Shown here: in pieces, positions 12,015-22,240 of the stretch
How the letters are laid out: the number at the start of each line of letters is the position of its first letter
Numbering within the stretch: the stretch's first letter is position 1
Source of the DNA: Euleptes europaea
Lineage: Eukaryota > Chordata > Lepidosauria > Squamata > Sphaerodactylidae
DNA length: 64,000 bases
Assembly (NCBI RefSeq): GCF_029931775.1
Contig: NC_079328.1
Location: 6,934,501 to 6,998,500, forward strand
Direction of reading: 5' to 3'
Made by a program: the position numbers and the translations under genes
The notes under the pieces: model-generated
Databases searched by the model: none
Told to the model about the DNA's origin: nothing
What the model saw: only the letters and a program-made list of their open reading frames with translations

Positions 12015-12239
12015 ACTGTACACATCTATTCTACCAATGTCTTAACTCACCCCAAGGAATCCTGGGAATTGTAGTTTGGGGAGAGTACTTAGCATTCTTC
12101 TATGAGATCCTTCACTCCCCACTTCCACCCTAGTGGATTAAAGTTTCCGAGGTTCCTCAAAACAGAAAATATTGAACCAGTTTAATTATGTCATGTACAC
12201 ATGACCACTATGTTAGGAGAAAGCATGCTGCCAGAAGGA

Positions 12240-13598
12240 AGTCTTATTGTACATTCAATCTTTATGCAAGAAACGCACATAAAAGAAAGTCAAAAATGTT
12301 TAATTGAAAAACCAACTTTAGGCAAATTATTTATAGCTTCAGCCAAGCAAAAAATTAAAGGAGTTGCCATACATATCAAAACACCTTTTTTAAAGCCAAA
12401 TCAAAAAAGATACAGAGGGTAGATTTTTACTAATTAAAGGAGAAGTGTGCGGGAAGAAAATAACATTAGGTAACATATATGCTCCAAATCAAGAACAAAA
12501 GCAGTTCTATGATGAGTTACATAAACATCTGTCTAATTTTGTAGGTGGTTGATCTTATTCTGGGTGGAGATTTTAACGCAGTAATGGATTTAGAATTAGA
12601 CAAAAGCTCCAAAGGTAAACAAGGAAGATCAAAAGAACACACATCCTTAGCAAAACTAATGGGAAACACTGTTTCCGCATACCAACTCATAGATGTTTGG
12701 AGAGATTGTAATCCATTGGGAAAAGATTGTACTTTCTTTTCAACAGCTCATAATTCATATTCAAGAATAGATAATTTTTAGTTTCCAATTCAATTAAATA
12801 TAGGGTTCATAAAGCAACAATAGGTAATTTGATACATGCTGATCATGCCCCAATCTATTTAAGCCTAAATACTGATTATAGAAATAAAGGTTCCTGGGTA
12901 GTGAATAAAGAACTACTGAATAATCGTACTGTAAAGGAAAAGTTAGAAGAAGATTTAAAAAATTATTTTATAATAAATAACCAACCAGAGTGTTCTGCAT
13001 TAAGTATATGGGATGCAGCTAAAGTGTATTTTAGAGGGCTGGCAATGAGTACATCAGCAATGGGTACATACAGAGAAGTTGTATACAAAAAATTGAGGAG
13101 TTAGAAAACCAACATAAAAAGAACCAAAATGATGAAACTTTATCAGAAATCAAAAAGGAGAAATTGAAATTAATACAAATGGATACAAATGCTATTAATA
13201 AGCAATTGCTTTTTTTTTTTTTTTAATGAGAATGGAGATAAAGCCGGAAAGTTATTAGCCAACAAGGTAAGGAAAGTCAAAGCTAAACAAACTATAACCA
13301 AAATCAAATTAAGTGATGGTTGTATGTGTTATGACACTAAAAAGATTATAAAATCTTTTGTAGAATATTATCAAGATTTGTACAAATCCGAACAGCCAAA
13401 CAAAGAAGATATAGATGAATTTTTAAAAAGAATTAAAATTTCCTAATTATCAAATGAAGATAAAGAGTTAATAGATAAAGATATAAGTTTAGAAAAACTT
13501 GAGAATGCAATAAAAAAGTTAAAAATCAATAAAGCTCCTGGCCCAGATGGTTTTATTTCAGAATTTTATAAAGAGTTTTGCAAGATAATTAATTCCCC
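12240..13598 (+). mobile_element. L1 LINE fragment, endonuclease to start of RT
   Basis: Conceptual translation shows L1 ORF2 landmarks: MQETHIKESQ near 12267, GNIYAPNQEQ near 12470, LILGGDFNAVMD near 12552, SRIDNF near 12763, DHAPIYLSL near 12841 and NKAPGPDGFISEFYKEF near 13528. The frame is interrupted several times, and the copy stops before the RT core. It is a dead fragment; L1 ORF2 is normally about 1,200 residues. Confidence 0.88.
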
Positions 13599-13935
13599 CT
13601 TGCTAAATGCAATCTGCCGGCGCTGGGCCACGTATGCAGGGGCTCGCGCCAGCAACAAAGGGGTGTTCCCAGGAGCGGGGCTGACATTAGTCAGCTACCT
13701 GGGCCCTTTTGCCCAGGGAATGCCCTCTTTTACCGGCCCAAACTTAGCCAGTAAAAATGGTAGCTCAGCCTGTGGAACTGCATACAGCAGTTTCACGGGT
13801 GTTGGGGGAGTGTTCCTGCTTGGCTTGTTGGCTGTAGTGTAGCATGCCGCTCAGGAGGCAGCACAGCTGTGCTGTGGCTGCACCATCCCCAGCTGCAGCA
13901 TAACTACACCCCCCTTAGGATTGCACTGTATGGCA
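13599..13935. other. Unrecognised GC-richer insert abutting L1
   Basis: Base composition changes sharply from AT-rich L1 to GC-rich (CCGGCGCTGGGCCACG, CTGGGCCCTTTTGCCCAG). It ends near CCCTTAGGATTGCACTGT. It resembles no repeat I know, and no target duplication is seen. Confidence 0.3.
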
Positions 13936-14050
13936 TTAAACTTACTGTTTATGTACTGTTTTCTCCTTTCTTCAAACCCCGCCCTCCACATACTCCATCC
14001 CCACATCTCCAGGAATTTCCCAGCCTAGAGTTGGCAACCCTAGAACTTGC

Positions 14051-14356
14051 TTTTTGCAGAGTGGTAGGTTCAGTTAATTTCATGACTTTGGTAGACCACA
14101 AACAGATGCTTTGAAACAACAGCTACAATTTCAATACAACTTGAACTGAGCCCAGTAACATAAACATTTATCTACAAGGGATTAGAATGTTGGATTAGAT
14201 AACAATTAAATAGAAACTCAAACCTGTTTGAGAGGTCAAAGGCAGTTTATTGTTGCCCAGACTTTGAGTTTAAACCATCAGACTTTGTAGAGCTGAAAAA
14301 AATGCCTTCCCTACAACACATTTGTTCCTGCAACATTTGTTCTGCATCAGGATTCA
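14051..14356. other. Gene-free stretch before the hAT nest
   Basis: Nothing recognised apart from the MITE-like end CAACCCTA at 14035-14042 just before it. Confidence 0.4.
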
Positions 14357-15365
14357 GCTGTTGCCAGAGGCGGATCTACTGTGAAACTAATGAAGCTTAA
14401 GCTTCAGGGCCCCCAATCCTGGAGGGCCCCCGAAGCAACTTTTTTTTAATGAGTGAATTTCTCTACAAAATCGATGGCGTTTTTAAGTGATAGAATCATA
14501 AGCCAATGGGTTGAAGTACTTAATATTGACTTTAGAATATGCTCTAATACTAGGCTGACTATACGTACCGTTTTGAATGGGACAGTCCCGTTTTTGTCAT
14601 GTTTCCTGGTCTTTTTAATTAAAATGTCTATTTTGTCCCATTTTGAATAAACCAAGCCAGTTTTGTTGCCTCGCCCTCATCATGCTGTTGCGAGCTTCTG
14701 AAGCTGCATGCCAAAAAATGCACAAGACTCGCCTTCCCCTCCCCTCTGGCCACCCCGGGATCATCGTGGCTAGTTTCTGAGAGTGGGTGAAAGCAAGGAG
14801 GTTAAGCCGGGATGCACTAAAACGAATGACAGGCTAGCCCAGGGGTCAGCAAACTGCAGCTCGAGAGCCGCCTGCGGCTCTTTGGCCCCTTGAGTGCGGC
14901 TCTCGCGCCGGCTCGTGCTGGCAGCCTAGCTGCAGAGCCGGTGCGCCTGAGAAGGAGAAAGCAAGCGAGTGCGAGAGAGCAGGCGAGCGGGCACGCTGTC
15001 TCCCCCCCCCCCGCCATAGAGAATGGCTGGGTCCCCCTTGCCCTTGCCCTCAATGGTTGGGAGGCTAAAGCCTCCCCTCCCCTCTAGCCGTGCGATTGCT
15101 GGGCGGGCGGCTGGGCAGTTCCTGGCCCGGGCCCGACCGCCTATCAGCTGTTGGGCGGGGCGGGCTTCCTTTGGCGGCGCATCCTCGGCAGCGGCGCTGA
15201 GCCACAGTGCCCCATCTTCTGCAGCGCCGACTCGGTTCCCCCGTCGTCTTCTGGGCCTGCAGGTCCCTGTAAGCCAGGAAGAGGCACACTTTGGAGCCAG
15301 CGCAGGGGCTTGTTTGATAAGTGGAGGGTGGCGGGAAAGCCCCGGGGCGCGGGGTGGGCCCCCCG

Positions 15366-15805
15366 ACTCAGGACACACGTAATGCTACAACTCGGGGTCG
15401 TCTGCTGAAGCTGGAGGGTGGGAGATTCAAAACTGATAAAAGGAAGTATTTCTTCACACAACGGGTGGTTAAATGGTGGGACTCCTTGCCCCAGGAGGTG
15501 GTGATGGCTGCCAACTTGGAGGGCTTTAAGAGGGGAGTGGACCTGTTCATGGAGGAGAGGGCTATCCATGGCTACTAATCAAAATGGATACTAGTCATGA
15601 TGCATGCCTATTCTCTCCAGGAGCAGAGAAGCAGGCCTATTATATCAGGTGCTATGGAACGCAGGCAGGACAATGATGCTGCACTGGTCTTGCTGGTGGG
15701 CTTCCTGGAGGCACCTGGTTGGCCACTGTGGGAACAGACTGCTGGACCTGAAGGGCCTTGGTCTGATCCAGCACGGCCTTTCTTATGTTCTCATGTGTAT
15801 ACTGC
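15366..15805 (+). mobile_element. CR1 LINE 3' end inside the inner hAT
   Basis: Runs from CTCGGGGTCGTCTGCTG through GGGAGATTCAAAACTGATAA, GACTCCTTGCCCCAGGAGG and GGTCTGATCCAGCACGGCC to TTCTTATGTTCTCATG. This is the non-coding and end-of-ORF2 tail of a reptile CR1 and is paralogous, in opposite orientation, to 16905-17722. Confidence 0.85.
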
Positions 15806-15900
15806 CTCTGTGAATCTAGAAGTTTGCTCACATTGTTCACATTAAGTGTTTGTCAGTCATTGTCATGATTTAATTTTATGGATATCTTACTTTTTTCCCT

Positions 15901-16150
15901 CCTCAGAGGCCATGTCTACCCACTGGCTTTCTTAGCGGTAGACCTGGACTCCGAGGAGGGGGAAAAAGTCCCCCTTCAGAGGCCAGGTCCACCAATTGGC
16001 TTCTATGGGCCTCCGGAGGCCAGGTCTACTGCCAAGAAAGCCAATGGGTAGACCTGGCCTCCCAATGGGACTCAGCCGGAGGCCAGGTCTACCAATAGGC
16101 TTTTATGGCGGTAGACCAGGCCTCCAGACGAGGACTCCGGATGGGGAGGG
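15901..16150. repeat. Repeat block of inverted GGTCTACC units
   Basis: The motif GGCCAGGTCTACC and its complement GGTAGACCTGGCC alternate about every 30-60 bp, with ATTGGCTT or AAGCCAAT between them. One pair near 16019-16060 is a near-perfect stem (GGCCAGGTCTAC and GTAGACCTGGCC). It lies inside the inner hAT, and the origin is unknown. Confidence 0.6.
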
Positions 16151-16574
16151 AAAAATGGCAGGGACTTACAATTTAATTTTTATCAATAAATAAGATCACT
16201 ATTAAGTATGATATCAAGTTTTATTCAGTGTACCTATAGTTTAATTAAGACTTAAAACTTTAATTAAAGTTTATTAAGTTAATAAACAGTGTACCTACCT
16301 ATACAGTTTAAGTTTAAGAAATTTGGCTCTCAAAAGAAATCTCAATCGTTGTACGGTTGATATTTGGCTCTTTTGACTAATGAGTTTGCTGACCCCTGGG
16401 CTAGCCGATTAGAAACAATGGGAGATGCTGCACAGCCCATTGAAGATAATGGGAGCCTGGGTTGCCAATTGGCTTGCATGAGATCCATTGAAATACATTA
16501 CAGCACAAAAAGAGTTGCAAAGAAAATGTGGAATGGATTTTCCAGTAAGGTCCTTAAACCCAGATACACTACTC

Positions 16575-16770
16575 TGGGACTGGAATGACAGCCCATGGGA
16601 CTAGCACAAGCATTCTGAGACCAGAATGGCAGCCCCCACAGTGGAATGACAGCCCCTGGGATGAGCAGAAGTGTTCTGGAACTGGATTGACAGCCCCAGG
16701 GGTGGAATGACAGCCCCTGGGACTAGCACAAGTGTTCTGGGACTGGATTGACAGCCCCAGGGGTGGAATA
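16575..16770. repeat. 61-bp tandem repeat, about three units
   Basis: Units start CTGGGACTGGATTGACAGCC and include GTGGAATGACAGCCCCTGGG and ACTAGCACAAGTGTT. The two best units are 61 bp; a first unit is shorter (41 bp). It is a small minisatellite inside the middle hAT's own sequence. Confidence 0.75.
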
Positions 16771-16904
16771 CATGGGACACAAAATGCCTTGGCTGCACCA
16801 GCAGTTTTAGTTGTGGTTTTCCACATTAAGGTGCCTAATTCTACCGTTACTTGAACATTCAGAATACAGTTGATCATGTTCCATGTTCTGCTTCAAATTC
16901 CTTA

Positions 16905-17722
16905 TTGGACATAAGAAGAACATTAGAAAAGCCATGCTGGATCAGACCAAGGCCCATCAAGTCCATCAGTCTGTTCACACAGTGGCCAACGGGGTGCCTC
17001 CAGGAAACCCACAAACAAGTTGCTGCAGCAGCATTCTCCTGCCTGTGTTCCAATGCACCTAATATAATAGGCATTCTCATCTGATCCTGGAGAGAATATG
17101 CATGCATCATGACCAGTATCCATTTTAACTAATAGCCATGGATAGCCCTCTCCTCCATGAACATGTCCACACCCCTCTTAAAGCCTTCCAAGTTGGCAGC
17201 CATCACCACATCCTGGGGCAGGGAGTTCCACAATTTAACTGTGCATTGTGTGAAGAAATACTTCCTTTTATCAGTTTTGAATCTCTCACCCTCCAGTTTC
17301 AGCAGATGACCCCACATCCTAGTATTACGAGAGAGGGGGGAAAGCTTCTCCCTGTCCACTCTCCCTGTGTGTGCGTTAAGTGCCGTCAAGTCGCTTCCGA
17401 CTCATGGCGACCCTATGAATGTAAGTCCTCCAAAATGTCCTATCTTTGACAGCCTAACTCTCCCTGTACCAGGCATAATTTTATAGACCTCTATCCTGTC
17501 TCCCCCTTAACTGCCTTCTTTCCAAGCCAAACAGCCCTAAGCGTGTTAACCGTTTCTCATAGGGCAGTTGCTCTAGTCCCCTGATCATTTTGGTTGTTCT
17601 TTTCTGCATTTTCTCAACCTCTGCAATATCCTTTCTTAGGTGTGGTGACCAGAACTGTACACAGGATTCCAAGTGTGGTCTCACCATAGATTTGTACAAG
17701 GGCAGTATGATATCAGCAGTGC
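16905..17722 (-). mobile_element. CR1 LINE 3' end inside the middle hAT
   Basis: On the - strand the ORF2 end reads YKSMVRPHLESCVQFWSPH, then LRKDIAEVEKMQKR and RLGLFGLERRQLRG (17481-17699), classic CR1 reverse transcriptase C-terminus, followed by the CR1 tail ending near AGAACATTAGAAAAGCC. It is 5'-truncated and was itself hit by a BovB tail at 17369. Confidence 0.92.
17369..17456 (-). mobile_element. Very short BovB tail inserted in CR1
   Basis: GTTAAGTGCCGTCAAGTCGC and CGACTCATGGCGACCC are the complement of the BovB 3' end seen at 29947 and 33019. ACTCTCCCTGT flanks it exactly (17358-17368 and 17457-17467), an 11-bp target duplication. At 88 bp this is an extreme 5'-truncated LINE insertion, or a SINE-like tail. 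Confidence 0.9.
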
Positions 17723-18215
17723 ATTAATATTTATCATGTTTCTGTAAGATTATTACAATACTTTTATTTACTAGACTGGATATTTCCTATATTTTCCTAT
17801 TGCACATTATTTTTCTGAATATGGCATCCATGTACTCGTGTTCCTATTGCTGTATAGTTGGGACATATTGAGAAAACATGGCCCCAGGAGCATAAAAAAT
17901 ATTTTCATTTAAGCTCTTGGTTTGAGAAATATAGTGATTAGCTAAAACAACTAAAATATAGTGAAATGTTGTATGTAGTATAAAATAACAGTATTATTTT
18001 TAAATTTCTCAATTTGATTTTAGCCAGTCCTCCTCTACGTCTACCTATATTTTTGTATGGGTTCTGTCACTGAAGAAGCTCAATATGTTTGGGTAATAAA
18101 ACTTTTTTATCATCTTGCTTTTTCATGATTACAGAATATTACATAACCCGTCCCATTTTTGCCATCCCAATATCCCGTTTTTGTCTCAAGGAAATATTGT
18201 CAGCCTATCTAATAC

Positions 18216-18617
18216 CCATTTCACATGGCCTCAAAATGTCCCTGTAATTGGTCAAATTTCAAAATTTTCTTGGGGGCTTGCAGTGCTCGAACCCCCAGCT
18301 GTAAGGGCTCACTGAGCTCACCAGAATCTATTCATAGCCTACATTGGGGCAGCTGGATCCTCAAATCCTTCCTTGGTGCTCAGTTTAATAGTTCTCTAGC
18401 TCAGCCCTTAGGCTAGAGCCAATTGGAACCATAAAAAGACATCTGAATTCTCCGTTCAGGCAGCATTTGTCTCGCCTGTGCATTTTAACACCAAAAGATC
18501 AGATTTTCACCTCTTTATCCCTCTGATGACCCCCTCCCTATTATTATTATTATTATTATTTATTAGTTCAATGTGGAGCCCACCCTCATTCCCGGTCAAA
18601 GCCAGGCTCAGGGTAGG
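18216..18617. other. Outer hAT own sequence and ATT microsatellite
   Basis: Nothing coding is recognised. An ATT microsatellite lies at 18540-18565, next to GTGGAGCCCACCCTCATTCC, which looks like a dispersed repeat interrupted by the LTR at 18618 and resumed as AACAACAATCATAATAAAAT near 19199. Confidence 0.5.
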
Positions 18618-19202
18618 TGTCATGATCCGAGGCCTCAAGTGCAGCCTACAGGCCCTAGGGAGGCCTATATTAAAGTAGTTACCAGGCCTACATCTCCCAG
18701 GTACCCTCTGGACCTTGTGATTGGTGGAAGAGGATTTGGAGGGAAGGCTAGGGCCTATCAGGGGTAAGGGAGTGGTGCCTGGGGAGAAGGAATAAAAGCC
18801 CTTGCCTGAAAAGGGAGGGGGTTCACTTCTAGGAAGCAGGCTGGGGAGAGGCTGCTGCGGATGGAGGGTTGCCTCATCCAGGAAGGGGTGAGTTTGCCTG
18901 AGGCCTAGTGCCAGTAAAGATAGACACATTAGGGTTTTTATTTGTTTGTCTGCTTTTAACTGGTTTTGTCATCCTTTTGTGGCTTGAGTTATCATTATTA
19001 TTAGACCTTTTTAATAAACTGTTTGTTATTCTGCCTGGGTCCTTATGCCTCATTTGGTCACCTAGAAAGCATACCCTGTTGGGAGAAGAAGCAGCCAGGG
19101 GCAGGGAGGGTGCTCTGGGCCTTCTTGAGTTAGGCTCGCACCAGAGTGGTGGCAGCTACTGAAGATCCCCATTCCTCTCCCTTACCTGATAGCAGGTAAC
19201 AA
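18618..19202 (+). mobile_element. Probable solo LTR of an endogenous retrovirus (fossil)
   Basis: Begins TGTCATGATCC and ends within GATAGCAGGTAACA. It holds an ATTGG box (18720), a TATA-like GGAATAAAAGCC (18790) and an AATAAA signal (about 19013) in the right order for U3-R-U5. The exact right edge and target duplication are not certain. No retroviral gene lies beside it. Confidence 0.55.
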
Positions 19203-19849
19203 CAATCATAATAAAATCATATATATCTAAAATTCATAAGTAATCAATAAAATTCATAAAACCATTCAATACAGTTAACAAGATGGTACTCATATAATTA
19301 CACAGCCATTGGAGGCCCGGCCAAGCAGCCAAATCCTCATATCAGAAGCCCCGAGGGAGAGGAGAGGGAGGCCAGTAACGATGACAACCTGTGGTTGCCC
19401 TCAATTGTAGGCCTGGTGGAATAGCTTTGTTTTACAGGCCCTGCAGAACTTCTGAAGGTCCCATAGGGCCCTGATGTTACTTGGAAGAACATTCTATCAG
19501 GCTGGGGCCAGGGCCTTGTTGGATGTTGCCATATTGTTGCTGGTTGAGAAGGGGCCCCCATAACAGTTCAAGCTTCAGGGCCTCCAAAATGTAGATCCAC
19601 CACTGGCTGTTGCCACCTGTAATGATCTAAAGGAATTGGTACACCGCATGCAAAGAAATCGATGGGGGGCTCAGTGACAATGACAGCTGAAGCACAGTCC
19701 TGTCCTACCTTCCTGTTATATCATATTACAATTTTCATGATTCTTTGGGGCTTTGTTCCTGTTTGCTAATATGTATTTGTGTTTATTAAGAATTTATACA
19801 CTGCCTTAAAAGACCTATTCCTGTGGCCCAGACAAAAATTCTTGCCACT

Positions 19850-20020
19850 GAACTCTGCAAGTTTGTTCTCACCCACAACTACTTCAGGTAGTTCAAATCA
19901 ATGGAACAGCTGTGGGCACCCACATGGCTCCACATTATGCCAACATTTTTATGGCAGATCTAGAACAGTTTTCTGAACTCCTACCCATTGAGCCCATCTT
20001 CCCCACCTTTTACTTTTGTG
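19850..20020 (+). mobile_element. Penelope-like element fragment, reverse transcriptase
   Basis: Translation near 19895-20000 gives INGTAVGTHMAPHYANIFM then ADLEQF, the RT motif (GTxMAPxYANxFM) of Penelope-like elements. Only this short piece is recognisable and the rest has been lost. Confidence 0.75.
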
Positions 20021-21289
20021 GATGCAATTCAGTACTCCATTTTGCAAGATGGGTTGTGAAATGGCCACTCACTGGGGGGGAGGGTGGACATTTTTGTCAG
20101 AGTAAGCACTACTGCCAATGACAGTGCAGTGTTTCAAGGGGCGGGGACTCAGACCCTTCCTGATTTCTGCTTGTGATTATGCAGTGCTCCTGAGACTCCC
20201 AGGACTTTCTTCACAGCAAGCCACATTGTGCATAAGGTTTTCCGATCTTGGGATATAAAAGTGTGAGACAAGAGAAGGACGAGCCAGGGACATACTACCC
20301 ATGCATAAAAGACCAAAGTGTATGCCCTGGGTTATGTGCCTTCCCTTAGATTTTCTTAAAGGTACTGCCTTCTTTTATCCTGCGCACAAGGTGAAATTCT
20401 TAAGAAGGAAGATGGAAAATTGATGCAGAGACTCTACCAACCTCACAGCTACATCTGAGCCACTTATCTTTAGAGAGAAGGCTACACCACTGATGCACAT
20501 TCCCCCATTTCTCAGTCTGCCTGCCATGTTTTGCTCCTCCATATCCCAGCTTGACTATTGGGGGGTGGCCTTCTACACCTGACAGTGCCTGACCCCTACA
20601 GCATATATATTTTTAGACTGTGAGCATAATTTCTCTTCCCCATAATGCTCATTTGCCCGCTTCAGCAGAGCACATACCTCCTTATGGTGAGGAGAAGATC
20701 TCCGAACTCTTGCACAAAGAACTGGCTCTTCTCATGCACACATCAAGGAAGAGTTAAATATTCCCTGTACTCCTGACATAGTTTATTCAGAAGACAGGAA
20801 AAGACCCACCCCTGTGCACGTTCCTTGTGTGTATTCAGAGCGCATCTTCCTGTATTTCAGTAAAATTACCTCTCACCCTCTCAGTGTCGTGCTTTTAAAC
20901 CCTCATTCTTAGGCAATCTTTGTTTGGTGTAAACATGGAATTAAAGAAAGAAGTCTCAGTACTGAGTCACTCTTACCTCCACAACAATCCTTTATGACCA
21001 GACCATGCTTGTGGCTGTATATATCTGAATTAAAGTGCAGTGTGGGTGGCAGGAAGGGGGAGATAATCCCCCCCCCCATCACATACACTTTTCCACTGAA
21101 ACTGCTTATTGGGGTCTGTTCTTCCCACAGCAGTGATTGCTTCTTGTCACTGAGTCCCACTGGGAGACAAACACAAACACAAAAATGCATTTGAGTGGGT
21201 GCAAATTCCCGCCGTCTTTCCTCAATTGCCCATGCTTGATCAGCAGCAAGAGAAAAATGGAGCGATGATGACAGATGCTTTGACATCAT
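20021..21289. other. Gene-free stretch
   Basis: No gene, LINE motif or repeat ends recognised on either strand. Confidence 0.45.
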
Positions 21290-21446
21290 TTCCAGCTTTT
21301 ACCCAGAAGTGACATCACAACTCCTCCCTGCTGTGCTCTAGGAATTTCCCCAATCTCTACGGTCTTTACGACAGAGATTAGGGGAATTCCTAGAGCATTG
21401 CAGGGGCTATGATGCCACCTCTGCCAGAAGTGACATCACAACTCCC
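21290..21446. repeat. Fold-back element with 24-bp arms
   Basis: Arms TGCTCTAGGAATTTCCCC... (21334-21357) and its complement (21374-21397) form a hairpin with two mismatches and a 16-base loop. Both sides carry the direct repeat CAGAAGTGACATCACAACTC (about 21304 and 21426). A relative lies at 41583-41670. Confidence 0.7.
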
Positions 21447-21641
21447 CCCCAAACTTTTTTTAATCTGCATGGTGGACAGCACTTTGCTATTATATATAAG
21501 AATAGAAGAGGAAATTCCACCAGCTTTTCTCACCACTTCAAGAAGACAAAACATACCTTCCAAACACTTTCTTTTATGGAAGCCCTGCCCTCCTTTGCTC
21601 CTGGCTACCCAAGAAAATGCCCTTGCAAAAACATAGAAAGG

Positions 21642-22240
21642 TGTTGTGGGTCAGCCTGCAGACACTTCCTCAGACAAAGAGGAACTAGAGTGAGACGGCA
21701 GGGTAAGAGCAGCCCCAGCAGACAGAAGACAGTGAAAGGAATGAAGAGCAGGACATCTCATGGGGCCTGCAGCCTGGCAGCTCAGGAGAACCGGCTGTGT
21801 CTGGGGTTCAGCCACAGGTGGCCTCGTCTGGAGGGTTGCCGAGACCACTCGAGCAGAGACGCCGGAAGATCAGGGCCATGACAGAAAGCCATCAGAAAAG
21901 TGCAAGGCTACAGGCTCTGCACAGAGCACTAAGCGATGATGACACCGGGAATGCCTGAACGCCTAATGAGCGACTGTTGGTCTGCATTAAGATAAGGTCC
22001 ATTTAGGCGGGCAACGAGCTCAGTGTTTTGTGGAAGCAACTCGTTCACTTGCAGCCACCTCAGGTCTCTGTTATTCTCTGGACTCTTGGACCTCTGCTAC
22101 CCAGACCCTGGGAGTTACCCCTCTGTTTAGATGTTGGACTCTAACACCATGGTACCTGGCCTCAGACTGTTTTCCTGATTAAGCTACCTGCGTCTGGCCC
22201 TTGTCTCTGCCAGCTTTCCAGACAGCAGGTTTTGCCTCAC
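21642..22240 (+). other. Possible solo LTR
   Basis: Starts TGTTGTGGGTCAGCC and ends TTTTGCCTCACA, so TG and CA ends are present and the length is LTR-like. There is no clear AATAAA and no target duplication, so this is a weak call. Confidence 0.3.

Larger units (their letters stand above)
14840..16398. mobile_element. Inner hAT transposon of the nest
   Basis: Starts CAGGGGTCAGCAAACTGC and ends GAGTTTGCTGACCCCTG, a 15-bp inverted end. GGCTAGCC flanks it exactly (14832-14839 and 16399-16406). Sub-terminal GCGGCTCTTTGGC and TTTGGCTCTTTTGACT are typical of this hAT family. The left third is strongly GC-rich (14860-15365), then a CR1 tail, a palindromic repeat block and an AT-rich right end. It has no transposase, so it was moved by another copy. 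Confidence 0.92.
14551..18207. mobile_element. Middle hAT transposon of the nest
   Basis: Starts TAGGCTGACTATACGTACCG and ends ATATTGTCAGCCTA. TCTAATAC flanks it exactly (14543-14550 and 18208-18215). Near both ends are CCCGTTTTTGTC or GGGACAGTCCCG strings in opposite orientation. Its own sequence is about 14551-14831, 16407-16905 and 17723-18207; the rest is the inner hAT and a CR1. No transposase recognised. Confidence 0.88.
14365..19605. mobile_element. Outer hAT transposon of a triple nest
   Basis: Starts CAGAGGCGGATCTAC and ends GTAGATCCACCACTG, inverted ends with two mismatches. GCTGTTGC flanks it exactly (14357-14364 and 19606-19613). Both ends carry GCTTCAGGGCC in opposite orientation (near 14399 and 19572). 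Most of the 5.2 kb is later insertions: the middle hAT at 14551-18207 and an LTR at 18618. What remains as its own sequence is about 14365-14550 and parts of 18208-19605; no transposase was recognised in it. Confidence 0.88.

Noticed and set aside
16575-16770. CRISPR-like array
   Set aside because: The units are contiguous tandem repeats without unique spacers, in vertebrate DNA.
14365-19605. Reading the 5-kb hAT block as one autonomous transposon with transposase
   Set aside because: Two further full sets of hAT ends with their own duplications lie inside, and no transposase motif was seen.
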